Made by a program: the position numbers and the translations under genes | Notes under the pieces: model-generated | What the model was told of the DNA's origin: nothing | Databases searched by the model: none | What the model saw: only the letters and a program-made list of their open reading frames with translations | In this document: positions 44,501-55,968 of the stretch, piece after piece | Layout: every line of letters starts with the position of its first letter | Numbering within the stretch: position 1 is the stretch's first letter | Source: [Phialemoniopsis] sp. UDSM-2020 | Lineage: Eukaryota > Ascomycota > Sordariomycetes > Thyridiales > Thyridiaceae | DNA: 64,000 nucleotides | Direction: 5' to 3' | Assembly (NCBI GenBank): GCA_018873225.1 | Contig: JAEILZ010000004.1 | Coordinates: 3,782,001 to 3,846,000 of the forward strand

Positions 44501-46237
44501 ACTCGGTAAGGAAGTGCGGTCCGCCGCGAGAATGTATCTAGGCCCAGACGTCCAATGTCGATACTCTCATTCTCTTCAACATACTCGAGGTAATCCTCGG
44601 CGAGGCCGAGGAGGGACTTTTGAGAGTTGGCTGAGAGGAAGATGGGTATCACCATGCCCTCTGAATGGGATGCAGCTGCATGTGCCGGCTTGGGTGGCAC
44701 AACCACATCATCTGCAAAGAACTTGGCGACCTCGTCGTGAATCTCAGGCGCGTAGTGCTCAATTACCTAGAAACAATGGTCAGTATCTCTCCGAATTGGG
44801 CGCAGGCAATGAAGCTAGAACGTACGGCATGCGAGTTTGTACCGCCAAAGCCGAACGAGTTGACACTCGCTCGGAGTGGCTGTCCAGATGGTGCCGATGG
44901 CCAAGGAACGAGAGTAGTAGGCACTTCCAAATTGGAACAGAAGGGCTCGACGCTTGGGTTGAGCTTCTTCAGATGCAGATTGGGAGGAACAAGTCCATTC
45001 TGCATGCACTGCACGACTTTCAAAACGCCTGCCAATCCGGCAGCGCCTTCTACATGACCAACCACAGTCTTGATGGAGCCGACAAGCAGCTTCCGCTGCT
45101 GGGCCTCTTGGCTGTGAAAAATGTCCTTGTGTCCGTTTACCTGGTCTGCTTCGCCAAAGAACGCGTCCTCGATTGCAGCCGCCTCTCGGGGGTCACCCTG
45201 TCCCTTGAGTTAGCACTAAGAAGATACTAGGGCACGGTGTACGTGGCAAAGAAACATACCGCCTGCGTTCCAGTGCCGTGAGCTTCAAAGTACTGGCATC
45301 GATCGTTCGGGTCTCGAGAGTCGAGACCTGCACGTCGGTATGTCTCTCGTATCAGCGCAGTCTGAGCCTCGGGGTTCGGCATCGTGATGCCTTGTGTCCG
45401 GCCGTCCGAGTTGACCCCTGTCTCTCGAATGACGGCTTGAATGACATCGCCATCCTTCAGCGCCTGGGACAGGGGCTTCAGGAAGACGGCTGCCACACCC
45501 TCACCGCGGGCGTAGCCATCTGCAGCTGCATCCCACATGCGAGAGTGGCCCGTGGGACTGAGCATGTGGAGATTGGACTCGACGATGAATTGTTCCGGCG
45601 TAAGCATCAGGTTAGCGCCCGCCACACACGCAATCGTGCTCTCGCCCGTACGCAGGCTGAGAACGGCTTGGTGCAACGCTACAAGACTAGACGAGCAGGC
45701 CGTATCAATCGTCATCGAGGGACCGTGCCAGTTGAAGAAGTAGCTGATACGGTTGGAGAGGATGGATCGGGCATTGCCGGTGGCATAGTATTGAGACGCT
45801 GTAAGCTCGTCCCGCTGAGAGAGGCTGTCGTAGTCAGCCGTCATCAGTCCGGCAAAAACAGCCACTTGTTCCCCCGCGAGCTGCTGAAGGGTGTATCCAG
45901 CGGATTCCATGGCCTCGTAAACAACCTCGAGCGTCATTCGCTGCTGCGGGTCCATCGCCTCGGCCTCTTTTGGAGCGATCTTAAAGAAGGTTGCGTCGAA
46001 GACCCGAAAGTCTTGTTCAAGCCAGTAGGCTTTGATGGAGTTAGTTGTGCCATGGTATTCCCCATCCGGGTGGTAGAAACCCTTGGCACTGAATCGATCT
46101 GCAGGAACCTGCTTTGAGAGGTCAAGAGGGTTCGAAAGCAACTCCCATAGCTTCGATGGGCGGTCGACCCCACCGGCCAACCTGCAGCCACTGCCAACAA
46201 TGGCAATGGGCTCCTGAGGAGGCTTTTTGTACGACAT
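38574..46237 (-). CDS. Highly reducing type I polyketide synthase (KS-AT-DH-psiMT-KR-ACP)
   Basis: Five exons: 46237-45260, 45197-44826, 44766-39382, 39319-38710, 38644-38574 (7416 nt, 2471 aa). [10 protein letters not shown] (Cys181), EAHGTGTQ (His320), GHVEGAAG (His374). AT: GQGAQW, then GHSSGE (Ser675). DH: H-x3-G-x4-P in [12 protein letters not shown] near residue 1000 and LDSCLQ. The C-methyltransferase region near 1410 has [12 protein letters not shown] where LEIGAGTGG is expected, so SAM binding is probably lost. No ER-type NADPH motif is seen between MT and [19 protein letters not shown] near 2100, with [19 protein letters not shown] holding the Ser and Tyr. ACP: GVDSL (Ser about 2417). 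The protein ends shortly after the ACP with no thioesterase or condensation domain, so release must occur in trans. Product unknown. Confidence 0.95.
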
Positions 46238-49087
46238 GGTGATGGCTTTGGTCTAAGTCCGTGAAGTGACGGACGTAAGCGGCTGTCTCAAGCGAGGGCC
46301 AAGAGAGGGTATATAGTGCTTACCGGCTTCCAGGGGTACAGACTCTGTGGGAGGCACAACAGGAAGATAGGATGAAGAACGGGAGCGCCCTTTCGTTTAG
46401 GGAGACGGGATGACAGAGTGAGGTTCGACGAGGTGTCGGAATGTCTTGCCCTGAAATTCTCAGATCTAAGGTGAAAAAGATCTGAATTGTGAAGTGGAAG
46501 GTGATCTGAAAGTAAGAGTGATACACACTTGCCTTGGTTGTCAAACGTCTGAGCGCTGAGTGGCAGATGACAGACTACTTCTGCGCTTGACCCAAGAATA
46601 TGGTGCAGTAGTTCGTTTGTGCAGGAAGAATTGAAGCACTGTCCACCCCTTGCCTGCGGCCACAGTCTGGGGTTCAGTGTGCCTTTGGGATGAGACCTCC
46701 TGCTTCTACCTTATCTGGTGGGACAGGATCAAAACAAAGCAGGTCGGTGGTGTTCACTGTTGATGATTCGGCCCTTCCCTCAGTGCAATTACTTTTTGAA
46801 AAGTCCCAAGTCAAGCTTTGTGCCTTCTGTCTGCTTTCCCTGCAAGGCACATGATTATCATTCTTAGTATTTCATACTTGCTCCTCCCACAACAATAGCT
46901 TTGCTTCAGTTTGATTGCATTCTTCTCAAGGCCTCATTAGGCTCGAAGGTCCAGTGACATTTCCAACTAGTATCGCCATTCTCTGGGTATCTAGGGAGTG
47001 ATTTAAGGGAGCCACTTCTGATACTGCACTACCATTATGTTTGACCCCTTTCAGAGCTACGTCGACTGCCCAAAGAAAACATGATCTTTCTATGATGCTG
47101 CTGTTGCAATCATAACAGTATCGATCATTTCGCACAGGATGTTCTCTTGAAGATGATCAATCGGCTACCTTAGGCTCGAGCAAGTTCCATCAAGAAGACG
47201 AAGTGCAAGGCCAGATGCGACTCCTTTGCCTTGAACCAATTAGAACGCCTTGAGTAAAACATTAGGCAGCTTACACAACTGAATTCATCCTCTCACAAGC
47301 ATGTCCAAGCACAATCTGGGTACACCCCAGGGTGATGACCTTCGGTGGATGGCAAGGAGGCGGATGCAACATGGCACAATGAGAAGGAAGATAGCGGGAT
47401 CGAGTCCAAGAGTAGTGAACCCCAGCTCGCTGCAGTGCAAGCTTAGATATCCAGGCGGGTCGGTTGAGTCGAAGCTCTGTAATACTCGAACCAGATGCCT
47501 GGGTCACTGAAAAACACTCTTTATCGACAGGACCAGTGCCAGATGCACGAACTATCATCGTATTGCAGCATCAAAAGCATGCCGTCCCTCGCAGACAAAG
47601 TGACGGCACCAGAACCAAGGCCGATGCTGCAGTTGCACAATACTGTCTCGCTTCACTTTATCAACTGAATTCGAAGTCGTGAAGCCATCTAGTGAACCCA
47701 TAGATCTTTAAATCTGGACTCATGAGTCCCATTCGCCACATGGACAAGTTACATTGTTTTCGGTGCGGCGATCGGATCGGATCGGGTCAGAGGTACTACC
47801 TCGCACAGGGAAACGAAGAAAGGCTCTGAGAAAGATGATGCCCAAGTAAGGTCGAAGGCCTATGGGCGAGTGAGACTTTCTGCTTCGGGGTGACTCGACC
47901 GGCATGGCCGTGCATGGAGCTAATCCCATCTGAGCGTTGCATGCAGATCGTCGTGTCAAGAGGCATTGTCATCCATACTGGAGTTCATATCCCACGAGGA
48001 TGTATTGAGCACGAAATATTGACGTTGTTTTTGGTTTAGCGCACGTTGATGAGGTTTCATGAGGAGTGGCAATCGTAATGCCTTTTTACCCTAACAGTCA
48101 CGTAGCATCTACATGTACCCAACGCCCGGCTAGGTTGCATCAAATGTCCTTCTCCCAAAGATGAACTCCATTTTCATGACGATAAGTGTCCAAATATTTA
48201 GTACTGTCTTAGTCGAAACTACGTATCTCTAGGATGGTGTAGTGTCTTGAATATGCTTATGTTGCTTATATCGTGTCTCTTCACGCCCTCGCGGACTCGC
48301 CCGATTTTGCAGACGGACCATCCCCCTTACCAGGACAGCCTTTCTTCACCCATCCAGGGTTTTTCAAGGAACATGCCGCAAATCAGAATTGGCAAACACC
48401 CACTCGTGGAGCCTCACAGGTTTTGCAACAGATTCGCCATCAGTATCGCTTGCATACACGGTCGAGCGGGCCAGGGAAGGCTTTCAGGACGTCGACACGG
48501 CAGCAGGCCATATGGGATGGTCGGTTGTCCGCAGAGCCTGTAAGATGACCTCGGACAGGATCTCGATAAGGTGGCCGAAAACTGACAAATCACAAAAGAC
48601 CCTGTGTCTGTTTCGGTTGCGAGCGTTGGTCCTCGAAGACATCCCGGGTTGATGAGGCCGGCCCGCATCCGCAGATTAAGCTTATCTGAGTCACCCATTT
48701 TCTTAGAACTTAAGCCATGCATACGGTGGTAATGGATGAGCGAGACACAATCTCGATAGTACGACGAGAACCCAAATCGGAATTCCCAACACGAGGTGCT
48801 CGGGAGACCCCCGCATCCCCGGTATTTGGGCTTGTGCTCGCGAGGAGTTCGTCGTGAACGCCGGTTCCCGAGACCGCACGGCCTCGCCATGTTGAGCACT
48901 GACCAGTCCGGTCGATGCATGCGGAGCACAACATCGTGGAGCAGCTCTACTTGGACAACTACAGGCCATGGGCTCGTCGTACTACGGTCTGTGCACCGAA
49001 GCGATGAAAAGTGAGCAGATCACAACAGTGTAAAAGGCAAATCAAGGTGGCACAAAATATCGATTCATTATGGACCAGCCACGACTG
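46238..49087. other. Gene-poor stretch, 2.85 kb
   Basis: PKS promoter at the left, F-box gene 3' end at the right. Only short frames lie between, none with recognisable motifs. A small direct run of GATCG units occurs near 47775. I see no transposon, RNA gene or missing PKS tailoring enzyme. Confidence 0.55.
46310..46315 (-). promoter_or_regulatory. TATA box of the PKS gene
   Basis: TATATA within GGTATATAG, 73-78 bp upstream of the PKS ATG at 46237. Confidence 0.5.
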
Positions 49088-50752
49088 TTACTGAGCGCAT
49101 CGCCTTCTCAACACTCTCAAGGGCTCATCTGGCAGCCATCGACCCGCCTCCAATTCTTTGCCCCTGGGTGGTGGGTCTTGGGCAAGGGGGATCTCCGTCA
49201 CCCTCGATTCAACGGGATGCGTGTGATCAAAGTTGCCCAGTGTAAAGATGTGAACCACCCCCACGATATCCCAATCAAGACAAATCCAATACAGGGCCTT
49301 CCAATTCGCAGCCGGCCACACCCGATCGTCCCGCATTTTGACACACAACCGCTTCAACCTTGGCAAGAAAATTAGAGATTTCTCTAGGGCATGCACGATT
49401 GGCGACGGATCGTTCGACTTGTGGTGTGAGGGGAAGCCACGGGTCTTTTCCCTGCTGTGAGGCCCATAGAAATCGACCAAATCGTCGCGAATGCAGAGAT
49501 CTTCCAGGGACTCGGGCAGAATCTGAAATAGATCCACTCGTCTGGAGGGCATCCAGCCGATCAGCACGTAAATAGGGACCTCGAGGCGTGTTAAGTTTTC
49601 GAATGATCGCAGCGACCCAAGTGTTCCTTGACGCTGCCAAACGCCGTCCATTTCCTGATGGTAGTCCGCATGCTCAATCCAGTAATCGAAATCATCATCC
49701 CACTCCTCAAAGAAGCAATCATATGCATAGTCACAAGAGATGGCTAATTGCCGAAGCGTCTTTGCATATGGCGATAGTACATCGGTAAATTCTTTCCAGT
49801 CGATAATGAAGCCACGCTCCACTACTCCCATCGTGTTCTGCATGCATTGAACAAAAGAATATTCGAAAATCTCCAAGTTGGGTGCATTTGATATGATATG
49901 CTGGAGTCTGGAGAGTTCCGCCCAATCATCGTCGAATAGACTGAGATGCTTGAGGTGCAGCAGGGGTCTTGGTATACCCTCGATCAGCCGGGGAAGCCGC
50001 ACAAAGTCTAGACGTTCTACTGCATGCCACGAGAGCATCATTTGTTGTACAGAGTTCAAATCAGAGGGAAGTTCGGAAGGTATGATGAAGGCTTCCCAAT
50101 CATTGTGAATTCGAAACTCTCGTATCCTGGCCCACAGAGGTACCAGTCTAGGGTCCATGTCTTGGTAACAGTAGGCAAACCAGCGTGATTCAGATAAAGG
50201 ATCAACACATATGCTGTAGTCCATGTTCACAACCTCAAGATTGGGCAATCTAGACAGCACGATCTCCAGGTCATTGAATTCGTCCAGGACTAGTACTGAA
50301 CTGTCATGGAGTGGAAACCAGATGCACCTTGCCCAATACCAAAGCCGATCAATATCCGAGTTCCTCGTTGACCAAGAGGAGGAGCAACGGCCAGCGGGCC
50401 GAAGAGGGTGAATTTGATGATGCACTTCGTTGACTGAGAAGAGGCCTAGAGATCTCACCACGGCTGCGACCCCCGGCGTTTCGCAGAGAGTCCGAAAGAG
50501 GAGTTGAAAAGGGTGTATGATCAAAGAACCCCTTTTATCATATCCAATCTTCAGCTTCTTACCGTCTGGTACTCCGTACGAGTCTACGCGGAGTTCGATA
50601 GAACGGTAGAGGAGAGGCGTTGCAATCGCGTTTAGTAATCTAGAGGTCAGAGCTAAGGAAGCCAAGTCGGCTTGTTGGGAAACCCTTCCGATATGGGCAA
50701 GCATCTCGTTTGGCAATGACATGAGGCCGACCATGGTTGCAACGATGTTCAA
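49088..50752 (-). CDS. F-box protein
   Basis: Intronless, 554 aa. An F-box-like segment lies near the N-terminus (LMSLPNEMLAHIGRVSQQADLASLALTSR is its range, residues about 10-38), followed by LLNAIATPLLYRSIEL. This is the common fungal 'L..LP.E....I......L..L..TSR.L......LLYR.I.L' arrangement. The rest is a long leucine-patterned region (LPNLEVVNMD, LLHLKHLSLFDDDW, LSRLQHIISNAPNLEIFEY) consistent with degenerate leucine-rich repeats. Such proteins recruit substrates to SCF ubiquitin ligases. ATGs at codons 1, 7 and 11 are all possible starts. Target unknown. Confidence 0.8.
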   Translation of the reverse strand: MNIVATMVGLMSLPNEMLAHIGRVSQQADLASLALTSRLLNAIATPLLYRSIELRVDSYGVPDGKKLKIGYDKRGSLIIHPFQLLFRTLCETPGVAAVVRSLGLFSVNEVHHQIHPLRPAGRCSSSWSTRNSDIDRLWYWARCIWFPLHDSSVLVLDEFNDLEIVLSRLPNLEVVNMDYSICVDPLSESRWFAYCYQDMDPRLVPLWARIREFRIHNDWEAFIIPSELPSDLNSVQQMMLSWHAVERLDFVRLPRLIEGIPRPLLHLKHLSLFDDDWAELSRLQHIISNAPNLEIFEYSFVQCMQNTMGVVERGFIIDWKEFTDVLSPYAKTLRQLAISCDYAYDCFFEEWDDDFDYWIEHADYHQEMDGVWQRQGTLGSLRSFENLTRLEVPIYVLIGWMPSRRVDLFQILPESLEDLCIRDDLVDFYGPHSREKTRGFPSHHKSNDPSPIVHALEKSLIFLPRLKRLCVKMRDDRVWPAANWKALYWICLDWDIVGVVHIFTLGNFDHTHPVESRVTEIPLAQDPPPRGKELEAGRWLPDEPLRVLRRRCAQ

Positions 50753-53664
50753 GACTTTTCAGCCGTGCCGAACCTGAATTCTCCCGCTCCAAGTTCCGAT
50801 AACTGCCTTAGAATGAATGGTGAAAATCCAAGATGAAATATCGGCGAAATTCAGTCCAATTCAGTGAGTCAAAGCCATACTAACCGTAACAATCTTCTGG
50901 AAGATGACAAAGACGATGTCTTCCCATGGTTGACATCTGAAAAGCCACTGAAGATTTTGAATCACCGCGCTTGACTCTTTAGCATGATTCTCAGGGAGCG
51001 GCTCAAAAGCTTTTGATCTCTACTGCAAACCCACCCAATCCCTTACCAGGCTTTTCCTTGCTTGCGTGAGCAAAGACCTTTATCATGCCATAACATCAAA
51101 CATTGGCAGTCAAGCAAACGCTCTCCCACAGCCAAAGTAGTGCGCAGCCGCAAGGCCGAGACCGGTCCGCACGGTGGAAGCTCCATCAGGGGGGGTGAGT
51201 CTTCAGATCGACACTCTTCGCGGTCTAAAATAATCGAGCTTTGCATGGCGAGGGTCTCCGAGCTAACGAAACACACCAGGACCAGGTACCCGTGATTAGG
51301 GTGTCTTCGTAACTGGACTGCACGCGGTCTACCGGGCTTGTTGGCCAAATGTATGTCGTTCATGAAGCCGCCCCGTGGTGCTGTCCCCGGAGAACCACTG
51401 AACCCCGGCATCGACGCCGCTGGATGCTCCGGACTCCACTAAAGACGGCCAAACAACGGCTCCTGAGTCCATCTCAGATAGCACGTCAAATGTGATTGTC
51501 GACTACCTGATTACGTCAAGGCATGAGGATCGACATCATGAACAAGAGCATTCGCAATCAACAGCTTTGCAATCCTGATCGTTTGTGTGGACAACCGAGA
51601 CGGGCCCAGCTTTGCGCGGCGCACGCTCTTCTGTGTCCTGGCCAAATATGGGAAACGAGCGTAGATCCCTAGGAGCTGAAGACCACGTTTCAAGTAAGAA
51701 TTAAACTTGACAGACCCAAAGTCTGGGCAGTGTTGTCAAATACGGGCCACGGCCAACGTCATTTGGTTTTATCACGAACATGATCTGATATTTGTGAAGT
51801 TCTGGGGACCCACCTTGCCGAGAACCAGCACTGGCATGCAGGCAGGCGTAACGTTAATGTGTAAAGTTCAGTAAATCTGGGGTCAAATGCCACGTCGATC
51901 AATGAGCAGGGAAATGGGACGGAGCTCTGGACCGAGAGTCGAAGCTAGGAGCTGTCAGGACGCTGCCCACCCAAACACTGACAGCGTTGGCTGTCGTGCT
52001 CTTGACGTTTTCACCCGACGATGCTGAAGATTTTCCGTGTTCCCGTTGTTGACTTGTTCGTGGCTTAACAAGATTGTGCCACTGTTGCAAGCAATCATGT
52101 TAGTGCAGAAACACTCGACCACTCAGGCAGCCCTGGAGTGTGTGCGGGCGGTGAAAGCACTAAAACTAGTGACTAATATTTTCTCCAGGTGGGCTGTTCA
52201 GGGACCGAATTAAGCGAGCTGGCGGTCCAGCCAGAGGGCTGGAATTTGCAATGCCACCCAACATCACACGTTTTTCGGGCTTGGGTCAGCCCACCAGAGA
52301 TCATCGTCCCAGTTTTGAATTCCCTTTCAGCTCCAAGAAATATGGATGCGAGAAATACATCTCCGGACGTGCAATGGCCCCCATGACCTCAAGGTGCGTG
52401 TGCCCAGAGAGTAATTAAGATGGTTCCCTGGAGTCCGTATTGGGCTTGGTCTCCGGAGCTCTCTGTGCGGCATTTCTCTGTTCCTTGCTGGGTGGTGGTC
52501 GTGGTGGTTGTCGCGAATCGCGATGCGATGCCTTTTTGATGCTGGCCTGTTTCAGGTTTCAGTCCTGAACTCCCCAGAATTACCACAACAGTGGGAATAT
52601 AATACTGTCCACTCTGTAGAGTGAATGATCTACTAATACAGGCTGCAAGCTTTATAATAACATGCCCTAAATAGCATTGCTGTGCCTCGCAGCTGTTACT
52701 AGAATGCGACGTGGTGTGTGGCCCGGGACGGCATCCATCGTGGCAGCCCAGGGGCACCAGCCAGTAAAACGCCGCCCAATTAAGGTTACAGATTGAGGCT
52801 GTCAGGACGGGTTCCTGGGAGAAAAGGGTCCAGATGGGGGGAACGGAGTGACATTCAATCCTCACATCGCAAAGGCAGCAATGCCAGGTATCTATCATCC
52901 CGTATCCACCATCCATGACTGTTGCGGGCGGTGCGGTTCCTGCGGGCGGCTCCAGGTGCTCCGTACAGGGTCAGTTCCAGAGCAACAGCTGCCGGGATCT
53001 GCGGAGACAACCGCCGCGGAGATGCAAGATTCGCGAGAACCGCCCTACCGCCGCCCCAGAACCCGGACCATATGGACTGATGTTTCTGGTTCCAATTTTC
53101 CCTGCGCAATACTTCCTGATCCTTACTATGACTCGGGCCTTTACACCTTGGCCCAGGGCGAAGAAAATGGAATAACTGATGTTATTTTTTTTTATTAGGC
53201 GGCTAGGGAAGAAAAAAACTGCCACGGAAATGATAGGCGCGCCAGCGACGCCTAAACCCCCATCGCCGCCTCCGCCGGCGTCCGCGTGTCGGCCCACACC
53301 CGTCAACCCGATGGCATATCGCATGATGGGGATGACGGAGAAGACAAGCCTAGAAGGGATGAAGCGAGAGCTATTACAACTAGGTGATCCTTGACAGGCT
53401 GGCTCGTCGTTGCTTTCGAAATGGATAAATACCCACGTTGCTGCTGCGCAACCCAGGGGGGATCCTCTCTCGGAAGAAGCATCATCACCACCACCAAAGC
53501 AACACATCCACATCCTCAAAGAGTCCCACCAGCCCTACGAGAGCAATCAGTAATCACAATAATACATCCTATATTGCATTGACCCATACGAAGCTCATTT
53601 ATATATACCCGGACAGCTTCCTCCCTTCTACCTCCCGCTCTCTCTCGCACATCGCACAGAGGAC
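50753..53664. other. Gene-poor stretch, 2.9 kb, including flavohemoglobin promoter
   Basis: Divergent region between the F-box gene and the flavohemoglobin gene. Short frames only. The part nearest the flavohemoglobin gene is C-rich and pyrimidine-rich before the ATG, as in strongly expressed fungal genes. No repeat or RNA gene recognised. Confidence 0.5.
53600..53607 (+). promoter_or_regulatory. TATA box of the flavohemoglobin gene
   Basis: TATATATA, 58-65 bp upstream of the first ATG and followed by a C/T-rich leader. Confidence 0.5.
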
Positions 53665-55089
53665 ATGCTCTCACGCATCGCAAGGAATATCATCCCCCGC
53701 TACCCCGTCGCCCCCTCCTCCATCTTCACACGCACAATGGCCTCGGTAGCCCACCAGTCGTCACCGCAGGCGAGCAGCCTGTCCAACGGCTCCGCCGCCC
53801 ACCAGAAGGCCGCTAAGCCGGCGCCCTCCGTGACCCCGGAGCAGATCGCCATCGTCAAGGCCACCGCCCCGGTGCTCAAGGAGCACGGCGTCACCATCAC
53901 CACCCTCTTCTACAGCAACATGCTGAAAGCCCACCCTGACCTCAAGAACATCTTCTCAATGGCATCGCAGGCCTCCGGTGCGCAGCCGAGGGCCCTGGCC
54001 GCCTCAGTCCTGGCGTATGCCACCTACATCGACGACCTGCCCAAGCTGCAGCACGCCGTCGAGCGCATCGCGCACAAGCACGTCTCCCTGACCGTCCAGC
54101 CGGAGCACTACGACATCGTGGGCCAGTACCTCATGGAGGCCATCGGCCTCGTCCTGGGAGACGCCGCGACCCCGGAGATCGTCGACGCCTGGACCAACGC
54201 CTACGGCGTCCTGGCCAACCTCTTCATCGGCCTCGAGGAGAACATGTACAAGGCCCACGAGAAGTGGACCGGCTGGCGCAAGTTCAAGATCGTCAAGCGC
54301 GTGCAGGAGGCAGAGGGCATCGACTCGTTCTACCTCGCGCCCGTCGACGGCACCCCGCTTCCCACATACCTGCCCGGCCAGTACATCTCCCTGCAGGTCA
54401 AGGTCCCCGAGCTGGGCCACTTCCAGTCCCGGCAGTACTCGCTCTCGCAGGCGCCCCGCAAGGAGGGCGACTACTACCGCATCAGCGTCAAGAAGGACGA
54501 AGGCGGCAGCCAGCAGAACGGCGTCACCACCTCGGTGCCGGGCCTCATCTCCAACATGCTCCACCGCGACTTCAAGGCCGGCGACGTCGTCGAGCTGACC
54601 CACCCGCAGGGCGAGTTCTTCGTCGACCCCAAGGACGCCTCCAAGGACGACGTTCCCTTGGTGCTCATCTCGGGCGGCGTCGGCGCCACGCCCATCATGT
54701 CCATCCTCGACTCCGTCACGCAGCCCGACGTCACGGGCCGCCGGCCCGTCAGCTGGGTGCACGCCTCGCGCTCCAAGCAGCTGCAGCCCTTCGCCGAGGC
54801 CGTCCGGCGCATCCGCTCCGACCACACGGACCGCGTCACCTCGCGCGTCTTCCTCGGCGCTGTTGCCTCCACCGACGTCGCGGGCACCGACTACGACTTT
54901 GGCGGCATCAAGATGGACCTGTCCAAGCTCGACAAGGACAAGGACCTGTTCGTCGGCGACAAGCGGGCCGAGTACTACCTGTGCGGTCCGGAGCAGTTCA
55001 TGGTCGACATGAGGCAGGCGCTCGAGAACATGGGCGTCGACAAGGAGAGGACGCACCTCGAGCTGTTTGCCACTGGCGACATCCAGTAG
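53665..55089 (+). CDS. fhb: Flavohemoglobin (nitric oxide dioxygenase), mitochondrial-type N-terminus
   Basis: Intronless, 474 aa. The globin domain follows a presequence: TyrB10 in LFYSNML, GlnE7 in AQPRALAASVLAYA, proximal His in HKHVSLTVQPEHY. The reductase part has RQYSLSQ (FAD), ISGGVGATPIMS (NADPH) and CGPEQFM. It converts NO plus O2 to nitrate using NAD(P)H. The first 24 residues (MLSRIARNIIPRYPVAPSSI...) are Arg-rich, without acids, and amphipathic: a likely mitochondrial targeting signal. A second in-frame ATG at 53737 (MASVAHQ) would give a cytosolic form of ordinary length. Fungi commonly have separate cytosolic and mitochondrial forms; here one gene could supply both. It is convergent with the trehalose phosphorylase gene. 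Confidence 0.95.
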   Translation: MLSRIARNIIPRYPVAPSSIFTRTMASVAHQSSPQASSLSNGSAAHQKAAKPAPSVTPEQIAIVKATAPVLKEHGVTITTLFYSNMLKAHPDLKNIFSMASQASGAQPRALAASVLAYATYIDDLPKLQHAVERIAHKHVSLTVQPEHYDIVGQYLMEAIGLVLGDAATPEIVDAWTNAYGVLANLFIGLEENMYKAHEKWTGWRKFKIVKRVQEAEGIDSFYLAPVDGTPLPTYLPGQYISLQVKVPELGHFQSRQYSLSQAPRKEGDYYRISVKKDEGGSQQNGVTTSVPGLISNMLHRDFKAGDVVELTHPQGEFFVDPKDASKDDVPLVLISGGVGATPIMSILDSVTQPDVTGRRPVSWVHASRSKQLQPFAEAVRRIRSDHTDRVTSRVFLGAVASTDVAGTDYDFGGIKMDLSKLDKDKDLFVGDKRAEYYLCGPEQFMVDMRQALENMGVDKERTHLELFATGDIQ

Positions 55090-55968
55090 AGAGAGAGGAA
55101 AGAAGCATATAAAAGGGGAGGATGATGCATTGAAACAAAGATACCCGCGAAGTGAATCGGCGGGACGAGAGAAGAAGACTTGTAGAACTAGAACCACCGC
55201 ATGTTCAGGGGCATTCATGACTGGCGTTTCTGTTTTGTTCCATACACAACTAGATTACTGATCAAACTCAATTCAAAAAAGTTGAAAATACCATTGCTTA
55301 CCATCGTATCAATGTGCACTAATTTGTTGACGTGGTATCAGGTGCTGCATTGCGCAACATCTTAATATCATGAGTGGAACACACGCAGTGGCTTTGTGAG
55401 GGCGCGGCGCGCCGGTCTTCCGCCAAAACATGCCTTGGGAGATGCGACTTGAGGCGTGCGCCTCATCAGGAACAAAACAGTAAGACATCACGGTTGCAGA
55501 GCACAAAGGATTGCCAAAGACCCGTGTTGAATTCTCTCGAGCTTCCTCGACTACAAACTGTTCCCCTTTTCCTTTTCCGACCCTACCCTTCATCAACAAC
55601 AATGCCAGTTTCGACACTCCCTGCCCATGTCTATATAACCTATCCCTAGGGGAAGATGGATTCTAGACTAAGAGGAAAAGAAGAAATTAGGAAGCAGATT
55701 GACAGCAACAATAGAAACCGAAGACAAGATAACACTGATATGCCCTCACCCATTCCTGGCCGGTGTGGAACCGACGCCCCGAGCAAAGATGGAGGATAAA
55801 ACATGTGAAGCAAGCCAGCCACAGACCAAAGAGCAATGTGTGCGTAACCTTTCAACGCCAAGATGACCCAGACGGGATACTGGGAGTCAGACAGTGATGT
55901 GAACAGGACACCACCAAGTCTCTGTGAAGGAGTGAGAAGTGAGAGGTGAGAGGCCAGGCTGCAGAGAC
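55090..55968. other. Intergenic between convergent genes
   Basis: About 880 bp of 3' flanks. Several short frames, none recognisable. No clear motif. Confidence 0.5.

Noticed and set aside
48273..48548. 91-codon frame and neighbours in the region before the F-box gene
   Set aside because: Several overlapping frames of similar length, none with a motif.
54004..55218. 404-codon minus-strand frame opposite the flavohemoglobin gene
   Set aside because: Shadow of a very GC-rich coding sequence; no recognisable domain.
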